IMG/VR virus record: IMGVR_UViG_3300043420_000984
Location: 27,487 to 91,486 of that record
Direction: 5' to 3' (one strand)
DNA: 64,000 nucleotides
Source: a virus
Shown here: positions 1 through 9,930 of the stretch, piece after piece
Numbering within the stretch: position 1 is the first letter of the stretch
How the letters are laid out: each line of letters begins with the position of its first letter
The notes under the pieces: model-generated
What the model was told of the DNA's origin: nothing
What the model saw: the letters and a program-made list of their open reading frames with translations, nothing else
Database searches by the model: none
Position numbers and translations under genes: made by a program

Positions 1-3000
1 TACTATGTTGAGAGTGTTGAAGATGCTGGTGTTATTGAAGATACATTCTACGTCTTTAGTTATGAGACACTGCAGCGTAGAATTGCTGGCCAGCAAGATG
101 GTATTTACTACCTAAGCTGCCTACGTGGTAATATTTCTCCATTCCCAACTGGTGCTGGTTCTGGCGGCAACTTCAGAAACTTTAAGTTCTCGCAACCAGT
201 TAGCAAACTATATCCACTAAACTACAAAAACGATCCTCTGTGGTTTAATAAAGCTGGTACAACTCAGGAAGAGAAAGATTATGCTGCAGCATTGATCGAT
301 CCACCGCAAACTTATTCTGCCGCCGATAACTACATTCATGGACTTGTTACAACAAACGATTACAAGAACTCTGTAACTAGAGAACTTGTTGAAGATTTAA
401 TTAACCAACCAGCATTCATTCAGAATACTTATTCTGGAGCAACTGCTATCCAAGCACAGACTGGTAATGCTACTTCTGGTTCAGAAGATCGCCGTATTCC
501 TATTGCTGGTGCTAGTGATGTTTTATCGGATCAGAGATACTATGTTGAACTCCGCAGACCATCGATTGCTCGTGCTGGTAACCACACATTTGAGTATCTT
601 GGTTTCGGTCCAGGTAACTACTCTACAGGTCTTCCTGCGCGTCAGGAGATCGTCTTAAGTCCCACTGAGGACTTCTATGCTCAAAGTAAGAAACAAGACG
701 CTGGTATTGTCTTCTACACTGGTCTAAACTCTAACGGTGACCTCTATATTGGTAACCGTAAGATCAACGCTATTACTGGCGAAGAAACATTCTTAGAATC
801 TGCAGTTCTTGTAGAAAGTGAGGATGATAGTGAAGATATTGGAGCACTTGTAACCACTTTTGATACACCTGTAACATTTAATCAAAATATTACAGTTGTT
901 GGTGGAGATGGGTCACAGCAAAATACATTCCAGTCTCCAATTGTTGTTTCGGTACAAGACAATAATCTTACAGAGCAAAGAGACGCTTTAATTATTCGTT
1001 CTAATGTATCTTCTGTTGATCCAGTAACTGGATTTGAGCAAGATGAAAGTCTTGATAGAACTTCATTTAGACCTCCAACATCTGGTGACATTAAATTAAG
1101 CAAGAACAGAATTCAAGCTGCCGTCTTTGGATTTAATGCTAGAGGAAACGGACAGAGTTATGCAATTCAAACGCATATCACATCTGGAATTCCATCTAAT
1201 GTGACACCTAATAACAATCAACTAATTGCTGATGGTGGCAATAGATTATATACAAATCAGTTTGTTTCTTATGGTGGTGTTGCTCCTTCTGCTGGTGATA
1301 TTTTACTTAAGGGTATTGAAGTTGGAAAATCTGGATCTCTTGGATGGATTTACGCAAATTACTATGAAAAGATTGCAGATCAGAGCATCTTTACTATTGA
1401 ATTTGATGGTTCAAATGTTGTTAAGGTTACATTAGTTGACTTCAATAGTGGTCTAGACATTAAGAATGGAGATCTTGGAATTAATTCTGGATCTCAAATT
1501 AGAATTAGTAATTATCCAGACGCCAGACTAAATCAAATTTGGACTATCTTTAGTCCAAATGGCGATGCGTTTGATCCAAATAATAACTATTTCCATTTCC
1601 AAGTAATTGATCAAATTTCACTATCAACTTTGAATTGGTTGACTGATATTATTTCTCCTGTTCTTCCTGGAGCTCCATCACCAACCATAGAATTTTCCAA
1701 TTCTAGTTGGAAAGAAGTTGGAGTTATTGGTGCAGAAGCAATAAGAACTGAGACTGAAACTATTGGTGATTACAAAGTCGGTATCAATACTATTGCTCGT
1801 ACTCCACATAGTTCTACTCAGAAGGCATTTATCGATGAATATGCTGAGCCAAGAGCAAATCTTGATATTGTAGGTAACGTCTTCATCAGCGGTACTAAGT
1901 TTAACTCATATCTATCTGAAACTACAACAATTAAGACAGAAACAAATGATGATAACGCTCTGATTGTTGGTGGAGATAGTCTTGATCCCGATAGCAAGGC
2001 AACTCTGAGAGTGATGACCACAAATGGTGGTAGATTTGGAATTAATACTGCAGTTGTTGATAATATAAATCCACAGAACGTTCTTGATAAGAACTTAGTT
2101 GTCGTTGGAAATGGTAGAATTACTAGTAACTTCGAAGTCAAAGGAGATTTGGAAGTTAATGGTGGGGATATTACAACAACGTCTAACACGTTTAACTTAG
2201 TCAACAATACTGCAAATATTCTCAATATTGCAGGCGAGGGACAAGTACTTAGCATTGGAAATAATACTGCAGTTGCTCAAAACATTAATATTGGAAATAA
2301 TACTCCTAATCAAGTAGTTCAAATTGGTGGAGCTGCAACAGATACAACTCTTAGAATTCACAGAAATTCTACACAAGCTGTTGTTGATATTGCTAGTGTG
2401 AGGGATACAAACCCTGGAAACACCTGCGAAATTACAATTGGTGGTGCTTGGAGTAATACAGCATCGTTTACTCAAATTGGAACAAGACAAACACTAATTG
2501 CTGGAGACCTTGAGATTGGTACTAAGTTTGCCCCAGGAACAAGTCAAGCAAGAATATTCGCTCAGACAAGAACTGTAAATTTATTTGACGGAGACCAAAC
2601 AAACACTGTAAATCTTGCAACAAATGCAACAGCATTCACTCTTGGATCTACTGGTGGTAGTACTACTATACGAAACACTCTCAATGTTCTTGCTTCTGCT
2701 GTTGTTGAAGCAAATATTATTATTAACGGTGGATTAAATGCTGGAATTATTGAAATTGAGAGAGGTAGATTTGCAACATCTGTTGTTCCACATAATGTAG
2801 GAAGTGTTGAAAATTCTAATATTGACTTTTATCAATATGATGATACTGGAAAGTTAATTGATACTGGTGGTGTTTCTTTCTGGGGTTCTACTGCTTTCTT
2901 ACTTGCTGGTGGTCAAATTGCTGGTATTGATAATATTACAAATGATGGTGGTGAAAATAGAATTCCTGGAACTTATAGTTTTATTAATGCTACTGGTGGT

Positions 3001-4650
3001 ACTGGAAGTGGAGCGACATTTACTGTTTTAATTAGATTTGACAAGACTTTCGAAATTACAATTGAAAGTCCTGGATCTGGTTACACAGATAACGATCTGC
3101 TTACTATCACCAACAATCAACTTGGTGGAGGATCTGGCGGTGGAGATCTGACTTTTGAGATAAATGGAACTAACGATGCTGGCACTAATTACTTCTTGCC
3201 AATTACAACACCATCTCAATTAGATTTCCAAGTTGGTGATCTTTTATTGATTGATAGAGCAAATGAAGCATCTCCTGATATTGTTGGTAGTGGTGGAAAT
3301 GAGGTTACTGGACTTAGAGATGAATCTAAGAGTGAAATTGTTAGGGTTGTTGGACTTGCAAACCTAAGCAATCCTTATGATCCACTTGGTTACAGACTGA
3401 TTGTTTCTAGAGGTCAGGAAGGAACTCAAGTAAGAATAGATCACCCAGATAACTGTGTTATTGCAAGACTGATTAAACAGTCAAATGCAAGCTTTATCAC
3501 TGGTGCTGATTTGGATCTTGATGGAAATCTAGATGTTCCATCTTCTGGTATCAGCAATTCTCCTCTTAATGTTAGAATTGGTGTTGCTGAGTTTGGTGGA
3601 GTAATTACAACTAGAGATTATCTTAGACTTTCTGGATCTGAATTTGTTAGAGTTGCAAGTCTAATTTCTACAACTCCACAATCTTTAATTATTAATGATG
3701 GTGGACTTCCAGCTGCTGAAGTATTTAAAGTTGAATCAACAACAGGTGATACTTATATCTTCGGTGATATTAAATCTGGTTCTGGATTTAACAAGTTCGT
3801 GGTTGATTCCGCAACTGGTAACACAAACATCGCTGGAACTCTAACCACTGAAAATACACTAAAGATCAATGGTTCTACGATTGTAAATACTCAGTTCTTC
3901 ACGATCACAAATGGTGGATCTACTGGAGTTCCATTGAGAACTACTTTCCAAGTTGATACTGCAACTGGAGATCTGACAATTAATGGCGGTAATTTTAACA
4001 TTTTTGGTACAGATGGAACAACACCAAGACTAACATTTAATAATTCTTCTGGTGACTTTACAACATATGGATCATTCTCCGCTCTTGGAACTGGTCCGAG
4101 CACATTTGGTGGCGATATAGTTGTTGCTGGGGATGCTTATATCAATGGTGGTGATTTATCAATCACTTCCGATGATGATGAAATCTTTAGTGTTTCTAAT
4201 GACGGGGCAGTTAAGATTGCTGGAATTAATAATTACTTTACTAGAACTGGTGGTCCTAAGTGGGAGTATATTTCTGATACTACTATTACTGCTCAGGCAA
4301 ATGTAAATTATTTTGTAAATTCTACTGGTAATACTTTATTCAGACTACCACAAAATCCATTAATTGGTGATACAATTCGCATTATAGATATTAGTGGTAA
4401 TCTAACATATAATCTAAGTCTAGTAGTAAGAGCACCAGATAATGTAAGAGTTCAGGGAAGTTCTACAAACACAGCAAGAAGTCTCACTAGTGGAGTTCCA
4501 GTAAATAGCTTTATTGGATATAATGGCGGTGAACTTGTAGTACAAACTCCATATGCTGCTTTTGGTTTAGTATATGCTGGATCTTCAACTCCAGACGGAA
4601 ATCCTGGTGTTCCTTCTGGGTTAACTGGTTGGTATTTAATGGACGTATAA
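1..4650 (+). CDS. Large virion structural protein, probably tail fibre/baseplate associated (5' end outside window)
   Basis: The reading frame is open from the first base, so at least 1549 residues are present and the true start is upstream. The TTG at 292 is an internal codon, not a credible start. The protein is rich in Gly, Asn, Thr and Asp. From about residue 640 onward it carries many short beta-helix-like repeats of the type 'GDLTINGG' and 'SGDFTTYGSF', as in trimeric phage fibres. The first 150 residues (FSQPVSKLYPLNYKNDP, then TYSAADNYIHG) resemble conserved segments of giant cyanophage virion proteins; that is recalled family knowledge, not a search. Two collar-domain fibre genes follow with almost no spacing, which supports a role in the tail. 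It could be the C-terminal part of a protein like the one starting at 54082. Confidence 0.8.
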   Translation, partial: YYVESVEDAGVIEDTFYVFSYETLQRRIAGQQDGIYYLSCLRGNISPFPTGAGSGGNFRNFKFSQPVSKLYPLNYKNDPLWFNKAGTTQEEKDYAAALIDPPQTYSAADNYIHGLVTTNDYKNSVTRELVEDLINQPAFIQNTYSGATAIQAQTGNATSGSEDRRIPIAGASDVLSDQRYYVELRRPSIARAGNHTFEYLGFGPGNYSTGLPARQEIVLSPTEDFYAQSKKQDAGIVFYTGLNSNGDLYIGNRKINAITGEETFLESAVLVESEDDSEDIGALVTTFDTPVTFNQNITVVGGDGSQQNTFQSPIVVSVQDNNLTEQRDALIIRSNVSSVDPVTGFEQDESLDRTSFRPPTSGDIKLSKNRIQAAVFGFNARGNGQSYAIQTHITSGIPSNVTPNNNQLIADGGNRLYTNQFVSYGGVAPSAGDILLKGIEVGKSGSLGWIYANYYEKIADQSIFTIEFDGSNVVKVTLVDFNSGLDIKNGDLGINSGSQIRISNYPDARLNQIWTIFSPNGDAFDPNNNYFHFQVIDQISLSTLNWLTDIISPVLPGAPSPTIEFSNSSWKEVGVIGAEAIRTETETIGDYKVGINTIARTPHSSTQKAFIDEYAEPRANLDIVGNVFISGTKFNSYLSETTTIKTETNDDNALIVGGDSLDPDSKATLRVMTTNGGRFGINTAVVDNINPQNVLDKNLVVVGNGRITSNFEVKGDLEVNGGDITTTSNTFNLVNNTANILNIAGEGQVLSIGNNTAVAQNINIGNNTPNQVVQIGGAATDTTLRIHRNSTQAVVDIASVRDTNPGNTCEITIGGAWSNTASFTQIGTRQTLIAGDLEIGTKFAPGTSQARIFAQTRTVNLFDGDQTNTVNLATNATAFTLGSTGGSTTIRNTLNVLASAVVEANIIINGGLNAGIIEIERGRFATSVVPHNVGSVENSNIDFYQYDDTGKLIDTGGVSFWGSTAFLLAGGQIAGIDNITNDGGENRIPGTYSFINATGGTGSGATFTVLIRFDKTFEITIESPGSGYTDNDLLTITNNQLGGGSGGGDLTFEINGTNDAGTNYFLPITTPSQLDFQVGDLLLIDRANEASPDIVGSGGNEVTGLRDESKSEIVRVVGLANLSNPYDPLGYRLIVSRGQEGTQVRIDHPDNCVIARLIKQSNASFITGADLDLDGNLDVPSSGISNSPLNVRIGVAEFGGVITTRDYLRLSGSEFVRVASLISTTPQSLIINDGGLPAAEVFKVESTTGDTYIFGDIKSGSGFNKFVVDSATGNTNIAGTLTTENTLKINGSTIVNTQFFTITNGGSTGVPLRTTFQVDTATGDLTINGGNFNIFGTDGTTPRLTFNNSSGDFTTYGSFSALGTGPSTFGGDIVVAGDAYINGGDLSITSDDDEIFSVSNDGAVKIAGINNYFTRTGGPKWEYISDTTITAQANVNYFVNSTGNTLFRLPQNPLIGDTIRIIDISGNLTYNLSLVVRAPDNVRVQGSSTNTARSLTSGVPVNSFIGYNGGELVVQTPYAAFGLVYAGSSTPDGNPGVPSGLTGWYLMDV

Positions 4651-4654
4651 TCTA

Positions 4655-5869
4655 ATGTTTTATCAAGGTTCTAAAACTGCAAAAGCTGCTGTAATTGGCA
4701 CAATTATGCCTTGGAGTGGACCATTGGGTTCTATACCAGACGGATGGATTATTTGCGATGGTTCTACTAAGGTTGCTAGAAATTATCCACTTTTAGTTCA
4801 AGCAATTGGAGACACTTACAATGCTGGTGCTTCCAATCTTGGCGGATCATTTCCAAACTATAGTGGTGAATTTGTTCTTCCAGATTTAAACAACAGAATG
4901 TTAATGGATATTGAAGAGGAATATTTTGGTGAAGTTGATAATGGTGGAACTGGAAAAGATATAGATATAGATGTTGATGCTAGATCTATTATTTCTCCAT
5001 ATATTGGAGATAATATTGACAATGGAATACCTGTAGTTTACAATAATGTCTATACTGATGTTGTTTTTACATTAAATGATAGAACTGGATATTCGGGAAG
5101 AATACGAGGAAACACAATAATTCCAGGAGATTTTGAAAAAACAATATTTCTTGGTGGTAGAAAATTGGGAACTTCTCATGTTAGAAATCACAGTCACTCT
5201 GGATCATATGAAACCCTTGCAAATGCTGATCCAACAAGACCAGGAGAAGGTGTAGTTCCATATGAAAATGCAACAACAACTTTTACTATTCAGGCTGTGG
5301 ATACCTTTGGTGATTTAGACTCTAGTGATAATGGCAATGAGATCAGATTTACTTACAATTTAAGTCCTGCAAACTGGGGGCAAGTTGAAAATATTAATGG
5401 ATTTGGATCTGGTGTTCCTGGTAGAACTGTTGCTAGAGTTAGAACCGAACTCCCTCCAGCTAATTTAACTCCACAGAGAGTTATGTTTACCCCGATTAAA
5501 GATAATTTGGACAGTCCTCGTCTAGATTCTGGTACTACAATTCCATATGCTCTTGGTGGAAATACACTAACAGTGCCTACGGGATATAGAAATTATTATC
5601 CTGATATTCCAGGTGTTGGCAATTTCGGGACGTTAGTTAGTAATATAGCTGACAATTGGGATAGTCAGAATTTATTGGCTCATAATCATGATCCAATTGA
5701 TGTTCAATTTGATACTGGCAGTCTTAAACCAGCTTCTAGCCTCGTTGGTTCTGTTAATATTCCAGGGACAACAAATTTAGATAATGGAGCAAATGTTGCT
5801 GCATTTCAAATTGATATGAATACTACTCAACCTTCTTTAACATGTGTTTACCTCATAAGAGCATATTAA
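4655..5869 (+). CDS. Phage tail collar domain fibre protein (404 aa)
   Basis: Residues about 16-95 form a phage tail collar domain: GTIMPWSG, then PDGWIICDGS, a variable stretch, and FVLPDLNNRML. This order is typical of the short-tail-fibre (T4 gp12) collar family. The rest is Asn/Asp/Gly-rich beta structure with His-containing turns (VRNHSHSGSY, LLAHNHDP). Comparable His pairs coordinate metal in gp12-type fibres, but that is inference here. The gene starts 4 bases after the preceding stop and is followed within 10 bases by another collar gene, so the three are probably co-transcribed late. The C-terminus (CVYLIRAY) resembles those of the other collar proteins here. Confidence 0.85.
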   Translation: MFYQGSKTAKAAVIGTIMPWSGPLGSIPDGWIICDGSTKVARNYPLLVQAIGDTYNAGASNLGGSFPNYSGEFVLPDLNNRMLMDIEEEYFGEVDNGGTGKDIDIDVDARSIISPYIGDNIDNGIPVVYNNVYTDVVFTLNDRTGYSGRIRGNTIIPGDFEKTIFLGGRKLGTSHVRNHSHSGSYETLANADPTRPGEGVVPYENATTTFTIQAVDTFGDLDSSDNGNEIRFTYNLSPANWGQVENINGFGSGVPGRTVARVRTELPPANLTPQRVMFTPIKDNLDSPRLDSGTTIPYALGGNTLTVPTGYRNYYPDIPGVGNFGTLVSNIADNWDSQNLLAHNHDPIDVQFDTGSLKPASSLVGSVNIPGTTNLDNGANVAAFQIDMNTTQPSLTCVYLIRAY

Positions 5870-5878
5870 TTACTAAAA

Positions 5879-6769
5879 ATGGCAAACTACGCAAGAGAAA
5901 AATCTAGATATGGTGGTTGTACTGGATCTATTTTAGTACATTCTACTCCTGGTCTTGGATCTACAAATGATCCTGATTCCGCTGTTTTCAAGGAAAACTT
6001 GCCTGCTGGATATTTAAAATGTGATGGATCTGTACTTAATGCTAAAGATTACTTAGCATTATCTCAAATTCTTGGTGTTGGTGACGCATGTAGATTTGCC
6101 AAGGAGGGAGTAATCTTACGAAATCCAGATGAAAACACTGGAGATCTTGGAAGCTTCCAATTGCCAGATCTTGGATCTAAAGTAATTATTGGTGGTAGAG
6201 CAACTGGAACTTATAATAATGATACGGTAGAAACAGAAGTTATAACAACTGCTAGACCAGTTAATAGAGTTGGGCCTCAGATAGAAGTTATTTCTAATAT
6301 TGGAAATAGAGTTGAGGCTGGTTTTATTGGAAATATGACGCTTTCTGCAAGTGGAGAGATTTTTATGATTGGTTCTCCAAAGTACACTCTTGATAGAAAA
6401 ACTTCTTTGACTAGTTTGGATATTGAATATTTCCAAGGTCACGCACACAACTCATCTCAAAGATATCTAAACTATAGTGCATCACATGAAGTTGGTGGTG
6501 AAGGCGGTAAAGATCGTGGAAGAGCTCTTGCTAACAGTGGATCTGGCAATACTTTTGAAGAAACTGGAGATGGGGGAACTACGTCAATTCATCAACATAA
6601 CATGACACGACCATTTACATATTCTCATGATTTTTCTTATACTTATCCAGAAGTCAATATTGATATGTCTGGTGTTAGTGCATATATTGACGTTAAACTA
6701 TCTGAAGAAAACAAGTTAGATCAATTGGTAACTCCGTTTATACTCGTAGAGTATATCATTAAATTCTAG
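5879..6769 (+). CDS. Second phage tail collar domain fibre protein (296 aa)
   Basis: A collar-like motif lies near residues 40-110: LPAGYLKCDGSVLNAKDYLAL, then GSFQLPDLGSKVIIGG. It is the same architecture as the protein at 4655 but shorter and clearly divergent. Histidines cluster in GHAHNSSQ and STSIHQHN, a pattern seen in the metal-binding needle of short tail fibres. The C-terminus (PFILVEYIIKF) matches the family ending (CVYLIRAY, KTKYLIKAY). It sits between another collar protein and three adhesins, consistent with a minor fibre or fibre-tip subunit. Which T4 fibre it replaces cannot be told from sequence. Confidence 0.8.
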   Translation: MANYAREKSRYGGCTGSILVHSTPGLGSTNDPDSAVFKENLPAGYLKCDGSVLNAKDYLALSQILGVGDACRFAKEGVILRNPDENTGDLGSFQLPDLGSKVIIGGRATGTYNNDTVETEVITTARPVNRVGPQIEVISNIGNRVEAGFIGNMTLSASGEIFMIGSPKYTLDRKTSLTSLDIEYFQGHAHNSSQRYLNYSASHEVGGEGGKDRGRALANSGSGNTFEETGDGGTTSIHQHNMTRPFTYSHDFSYTYPEVNIDMSGVSAYIDVKLSEENKLDQLVTPFILVEYIIKF

Positions 6770-6771
6770 AA

Positions 6772-8487
6772 ATGCCAGTAACTACTAATATTTCTACCAC
6801 TCAAAACTATACAATTCCATCGGACGTTTTTAGTTTAACTATTCGTCTCTGGGGAGCTGGTGGCGGAGGTGAGTTTGTTAACACAAATGCCACTTTAACT
6901 GCTACTGCTGGTAGCAGTGGATCTGCTACTTCATTTATTGGACTTGTTGCTGGTGGTGGACAAGGTGGTGGTGTTGGTGGAAAAAATCAAGGTGGATCTG
7001 GTGGATCTGCCTCTACAACTTATAATTGGGCAACTGAGCATTCGGCAACGGTAAGTTCTAATGATGGTAATTCTGGTTCTATTAGTAGTGGTGGTGCTGG
7101 AAGAACATTAAATTCACTAACAAAAGGCGATGGTGGTAGTGGAACAACTGGTGCTGCAGAATACACCTCTAGCATATATCATGTATTTAATAATGATGCT
7201 AATGTTCATATCGTCACTAATAGTAGTTCAGATATTATAGTTGGATATGAATCTCCAGAGGCTCCAAATAGTCAACCATGTAGTACAAATTATAGCTATA
7301 AACACTATAGAATTACATTTGTATCTCCATTTGTAGATAGTAGTTACAGTATTAGTGTTTATGATATATGTCAGCAAGCTGCGGCTGGTGGAACTGGCGT
7401 ACCAATTACTGTTGCTGGATTTCGAGATAAAACATCTAGCGGATTTCGTATATGGTTTTGTAGAAATGCTAATAGTTATGTCAGATGCTTTTCTTTTACT
7501 GCGTCTGGAATTAAGTCTGGTGCTGCTGGTATGGGTGGTGGTAGTGGAGCTACTATACAAACTACACTAACACGTCAAATGTTTATTAATTCTACTACTT
7601 ATGCTCCTGGTACTGCACATTCTGTTACTATTGGATCTGGGGGTGCTCGCGGAGGAACCACTTCTGTAGCTGGATCTGATGGATATGCCCAAATTTATGC
7701 AATTATTATTCCTAAGGTAACTTTAACTGCTAGTTCATATGCAATAATTGTTGGTCAATCCACAACTCTTAGTTGGAGTACCAGTGGTGATGGTGACACC
7801 ATTACATGGACATCTGAAAATATTAATAATACTAATTTGACAAGTAGTGTTAGCGTTTCCCCACAAGAAACCACAACATATACTGCCGTTGCCTCTGGAT
7901 TGGGTGGATCATCTGCTCCAGCTAGTGTTACTATTGTTGTATATCAAGTTCCTACCGCTTCCATTACCGTTCCAGAAACTTTGAATTACGGTGAAGATGC
8001 TATAATATCATATACTACGAAATATGCAGATAGTAGTATTTTACTAAGACCATATTACACATATTTAAATGAAGATACTGAGGTTGCTGGAGACCCAATT
8101 TCTTTACCCAAAGCTACAAGTGCAGAAAATGGAAAACTAGATTCTGAAATTGTCAGGGAGAATAATTCTCTTACTGTCAGTATTCCATATAATGATTATG
8201 GACCTACTAGTGTAACATATGTTCTAGAAGCAAGCGGGTCTGGAGGATTTGTGAGTGTAGAACAATCGATTGATATTGTAATAGATCAATATCCTGAAAA
8301 TATTATTATTCCAGAAAAGGAAGATGCTTTTAAAAATCAAGATCCAGTATTTACTCCCGAAACCGAAGTTTTATCAGAATTGTTATTAATAAATGACATA
8401 GATATTCCAGTTGAAATTAAATCAAATTATCCAATTCAAGTTGATATCAATGGGCAAAGTGACTGGCAAAATTTGCGAGAAATCTGA
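6772..8487 (+). CDS. Modular adhesin with Gly-rich head, Ig-like domains and shared C-terminus (571 aa)
   Basis: The N-terminal ~300 residues are a glycine-rich beta domain (LWGAGGGGE, GLVAGGGQGGGVGG). Such sheets of poly-Gly motifs are known from phage receptor-binding tips. An Ig-like repeat follows (ITVGQSTTLSW-type strand, then TTTYTAVASGLGG), then a second beta domain (NYGEDAIISY). The last ~75 residues (PENIIIPE to VDINGQSDWQNLREI) are nearly identical to the C-termini of the next two genes. The spacing to the preceding stop is 2 bases. The likely role is host-surface binding; the shared C-terminus may be the attachment or trimerisation module. Confidence 0.75.
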   Translation: MPVTTNISTTQNYTIPSDVFSLTIRLWGAGGGGEFVNTNATLTATAGSSGSATSFIGLVAGGGQGGGVGGKNQGGSGGSASTTYNWATEHSATVSSNDGNSGSISSGGAGRTLNSLTKGDGGSGTTGAAEYTSSIYHVFNNDANVHIVTNSSSDIIVGYESPEAPNSQPCSTNYSYKHYRITFVSPFVDSSYSISVYDICQQAAAGGTGVPITVAGFRDKTSSGFRIWFCRNANSYVRCFSFTASGIKSGAAGMGGGSGATIQTTLTRQMFINSTTYAPGTAHSVTIGSGGARGGTTSVAGSDGYAQIYAIIIPKVTLTASSYAIIVGQSTTLSWSTSGDGDTITWTSENINNTNLTSSVSVSPQETTTYTAVASGLGGSSAPASVTIVVYQVPTASITVPETLNYGEDAIISYTTKYADSSILLRPYYTYLNEDTEVAGDPISLPKATSAENGKLDSEIVRENNSLTVSIPYNDYGPTSVTYVLEASGSGGFVSVEQSIDIVIDQYPENIIIPEKEDAFKNQDPVFTPETEVLSELLLINDIDIPVEIKSNYPIQVDINGQSDWQNLREI

Positions 8488-8500
8488 GAGGTAAAAAGTA

Positions 8501-9919
8501 ATGCCATATGTAGACTCTTACTATTATTCATTTGGTGGTACTCAGTGTGTTCAAATTAAAGCTTGGAGATGCTGTGGTGGTGGAGATGCTAATGATACCA
8601 CTAGAAATTCAATAACTAGTGCATATTTTTCTTTGTTTGGCAGGTATGGTGAGTTAGCTGGTGTAGAGGGTTATGTATCAACGTGGGTATACAACAATGG
8701 ACCAGCACTCTATGGCACCATTACTGAAATGGTCAGAAGAGGTGGGGATCGGAATGCAAGTCCCCCTGGTAGTGGTGAATGGAATGACGTTCAATCCAGA
8801 GGCAGGCATGTCTGGGGTGGAGCTGGTAGTTGCCCAGTTCTTGGATGTACGGATCCAGCAGCAACAAATTATAACCGAAACGCAACCCAGGACAATGGAT
8901 CTTGCACTTATCCTGCTCCAACGGTTAGTATATCGGTAAATCCATCTTCTATAATTAGGGGTAATTCATCTACGTTATCTTGGTCTGCTAGTGGAGTTGT
9001 TAGTAGCGTTACTGTAACTGATGTTTCTTCTCCATCGAATTCTGGATCTAGATCTGTATCCCCGCCAGATGATAAAACTTATTTTATAACAGCATCTGGT
9101 TCTGGAGGATCTAGTACCGCAAGCACTACTCTTGTAGTTTATATTCCTCCAGTAATAACTCTATCTTTAAACAAGACTTCAATTATTGCTGGTCAATGTA
9201 CCACTCTTAGTTGGTCTACTACTGGAGATGCAAGCAGTATTCAATGGAACTCTCAAAATGTAAATAACTTTAATCTTACCAGCAATACAACTGTTTGTCC
9301 TACAGATACAACAACATATACAGCAACAGTTAGTGGTCTTGGTGGTACAGATAATGATACAATAACCCTGACAGTAAATCAAATACCAACGTTGTCTTTA
9401 ACAACACCCGAATCATTAGATTATGGGAATACTGGTTCTTTTTCTTATGAATCTCAATATGTAGATATTAGTTTAAATTTAAAAATATATTATAGGTATG
9501 CATCCGAAACAGTTTTAGTTACAGACTTAGACTTGCCTACTGCATCATCAACTCAACTAAGTGCTTTAGATAGCGCAACAAAAAGATCTGGAACTATAGA
9601 TTTAAATATGGAATATAATGATTTTGGTCCTAGATATGTTGATGTAGTATTGACAGCTAATGCAAGTGGCGGAAATGCAACTGTTTCGAAAGAAATTGTT
9701 ATCAATATTGATGAGAGACCAGAAAATATTATTGTTCCAGAAAAAGATGATGCAATTAAAGCTGAAAATCCAGTATTTGCCCCCGAGACAGAAATTCTAT
9801 CTGAATTGTTATTAATAAGTGATATAGACATTCCAGTTGAAATTAAATCAAATTCTCCAATCCAAGTTGATATCAATGGGCAAAATAACTGGCAAAATTT
9901 AAGACAAATAATTGATTGA
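8501..9919 (+). CDS. Modular adhesin with Cys-rich head, Ig-like repeats and shared C-terminus (472 aa)
   Basis: Residues 1-110 are unlike the neighbours' heads; YFSLFGRYGELAGVEGYVS resembles a DUF4214-type helix, a tentative match. Residues ~113-135 read GCTDPAATNYNRNATQDNGSC, a Cys-paired Asp/Asn motif also common in adhesins of Bacteroidota. Two Ig-like repeats follow, each with 'TTLSWS' and 'TTTYTATVSGLGG' strands. The C-terminus from PENIIVPEKDD matches the genes at 6772 and 9931. A purine-rich stretch (GAGAGG) precedes the start. This is the middle of three paralogues that share tails but not heads. Confidence 0.75.
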   Translation: MPYVDSYYYSFGGTQCVQIKAWRCCGGGDANDTTRNSITSAYFSLFGRYGELAGVEGYVSTWVYNNGPALYGTITEMVRRGGDRNASPPGSGEWNDVQSRGRHVWGGAGSCPVLGCTDPAATNYNRNATQDNGSCTYPAPTVSISVNPSSIIRGNSSTLSWSASGVVSSVTVTDVSSPSNSGSRSVSPPDDKTYFITASGSGGSSTASTTLVVYIPPVITLSLNKTSIIAGQCTTLSWSTTGDASSIQWNSQNVNNFNLTSNTTVCPTDTTTYTATVSGLGGTDNDTITLTVNQIPTLSLTTPESLDYGNTGSFSYESQYVDISLNLKIYYRYASETVLVTDLDLPTASSTQLSALDSATKRSGTIDLNMEYNDFGPRYVDVVLTANASGGNATVSKEIVINIDERPENIIVPEKDDAIKAENPVFAPETEILSELLLISDIDIPVEIKSNSPIQVDINGQNNWQNLRQIID

Positions 9920-9930
9920 GGAAAATATAA

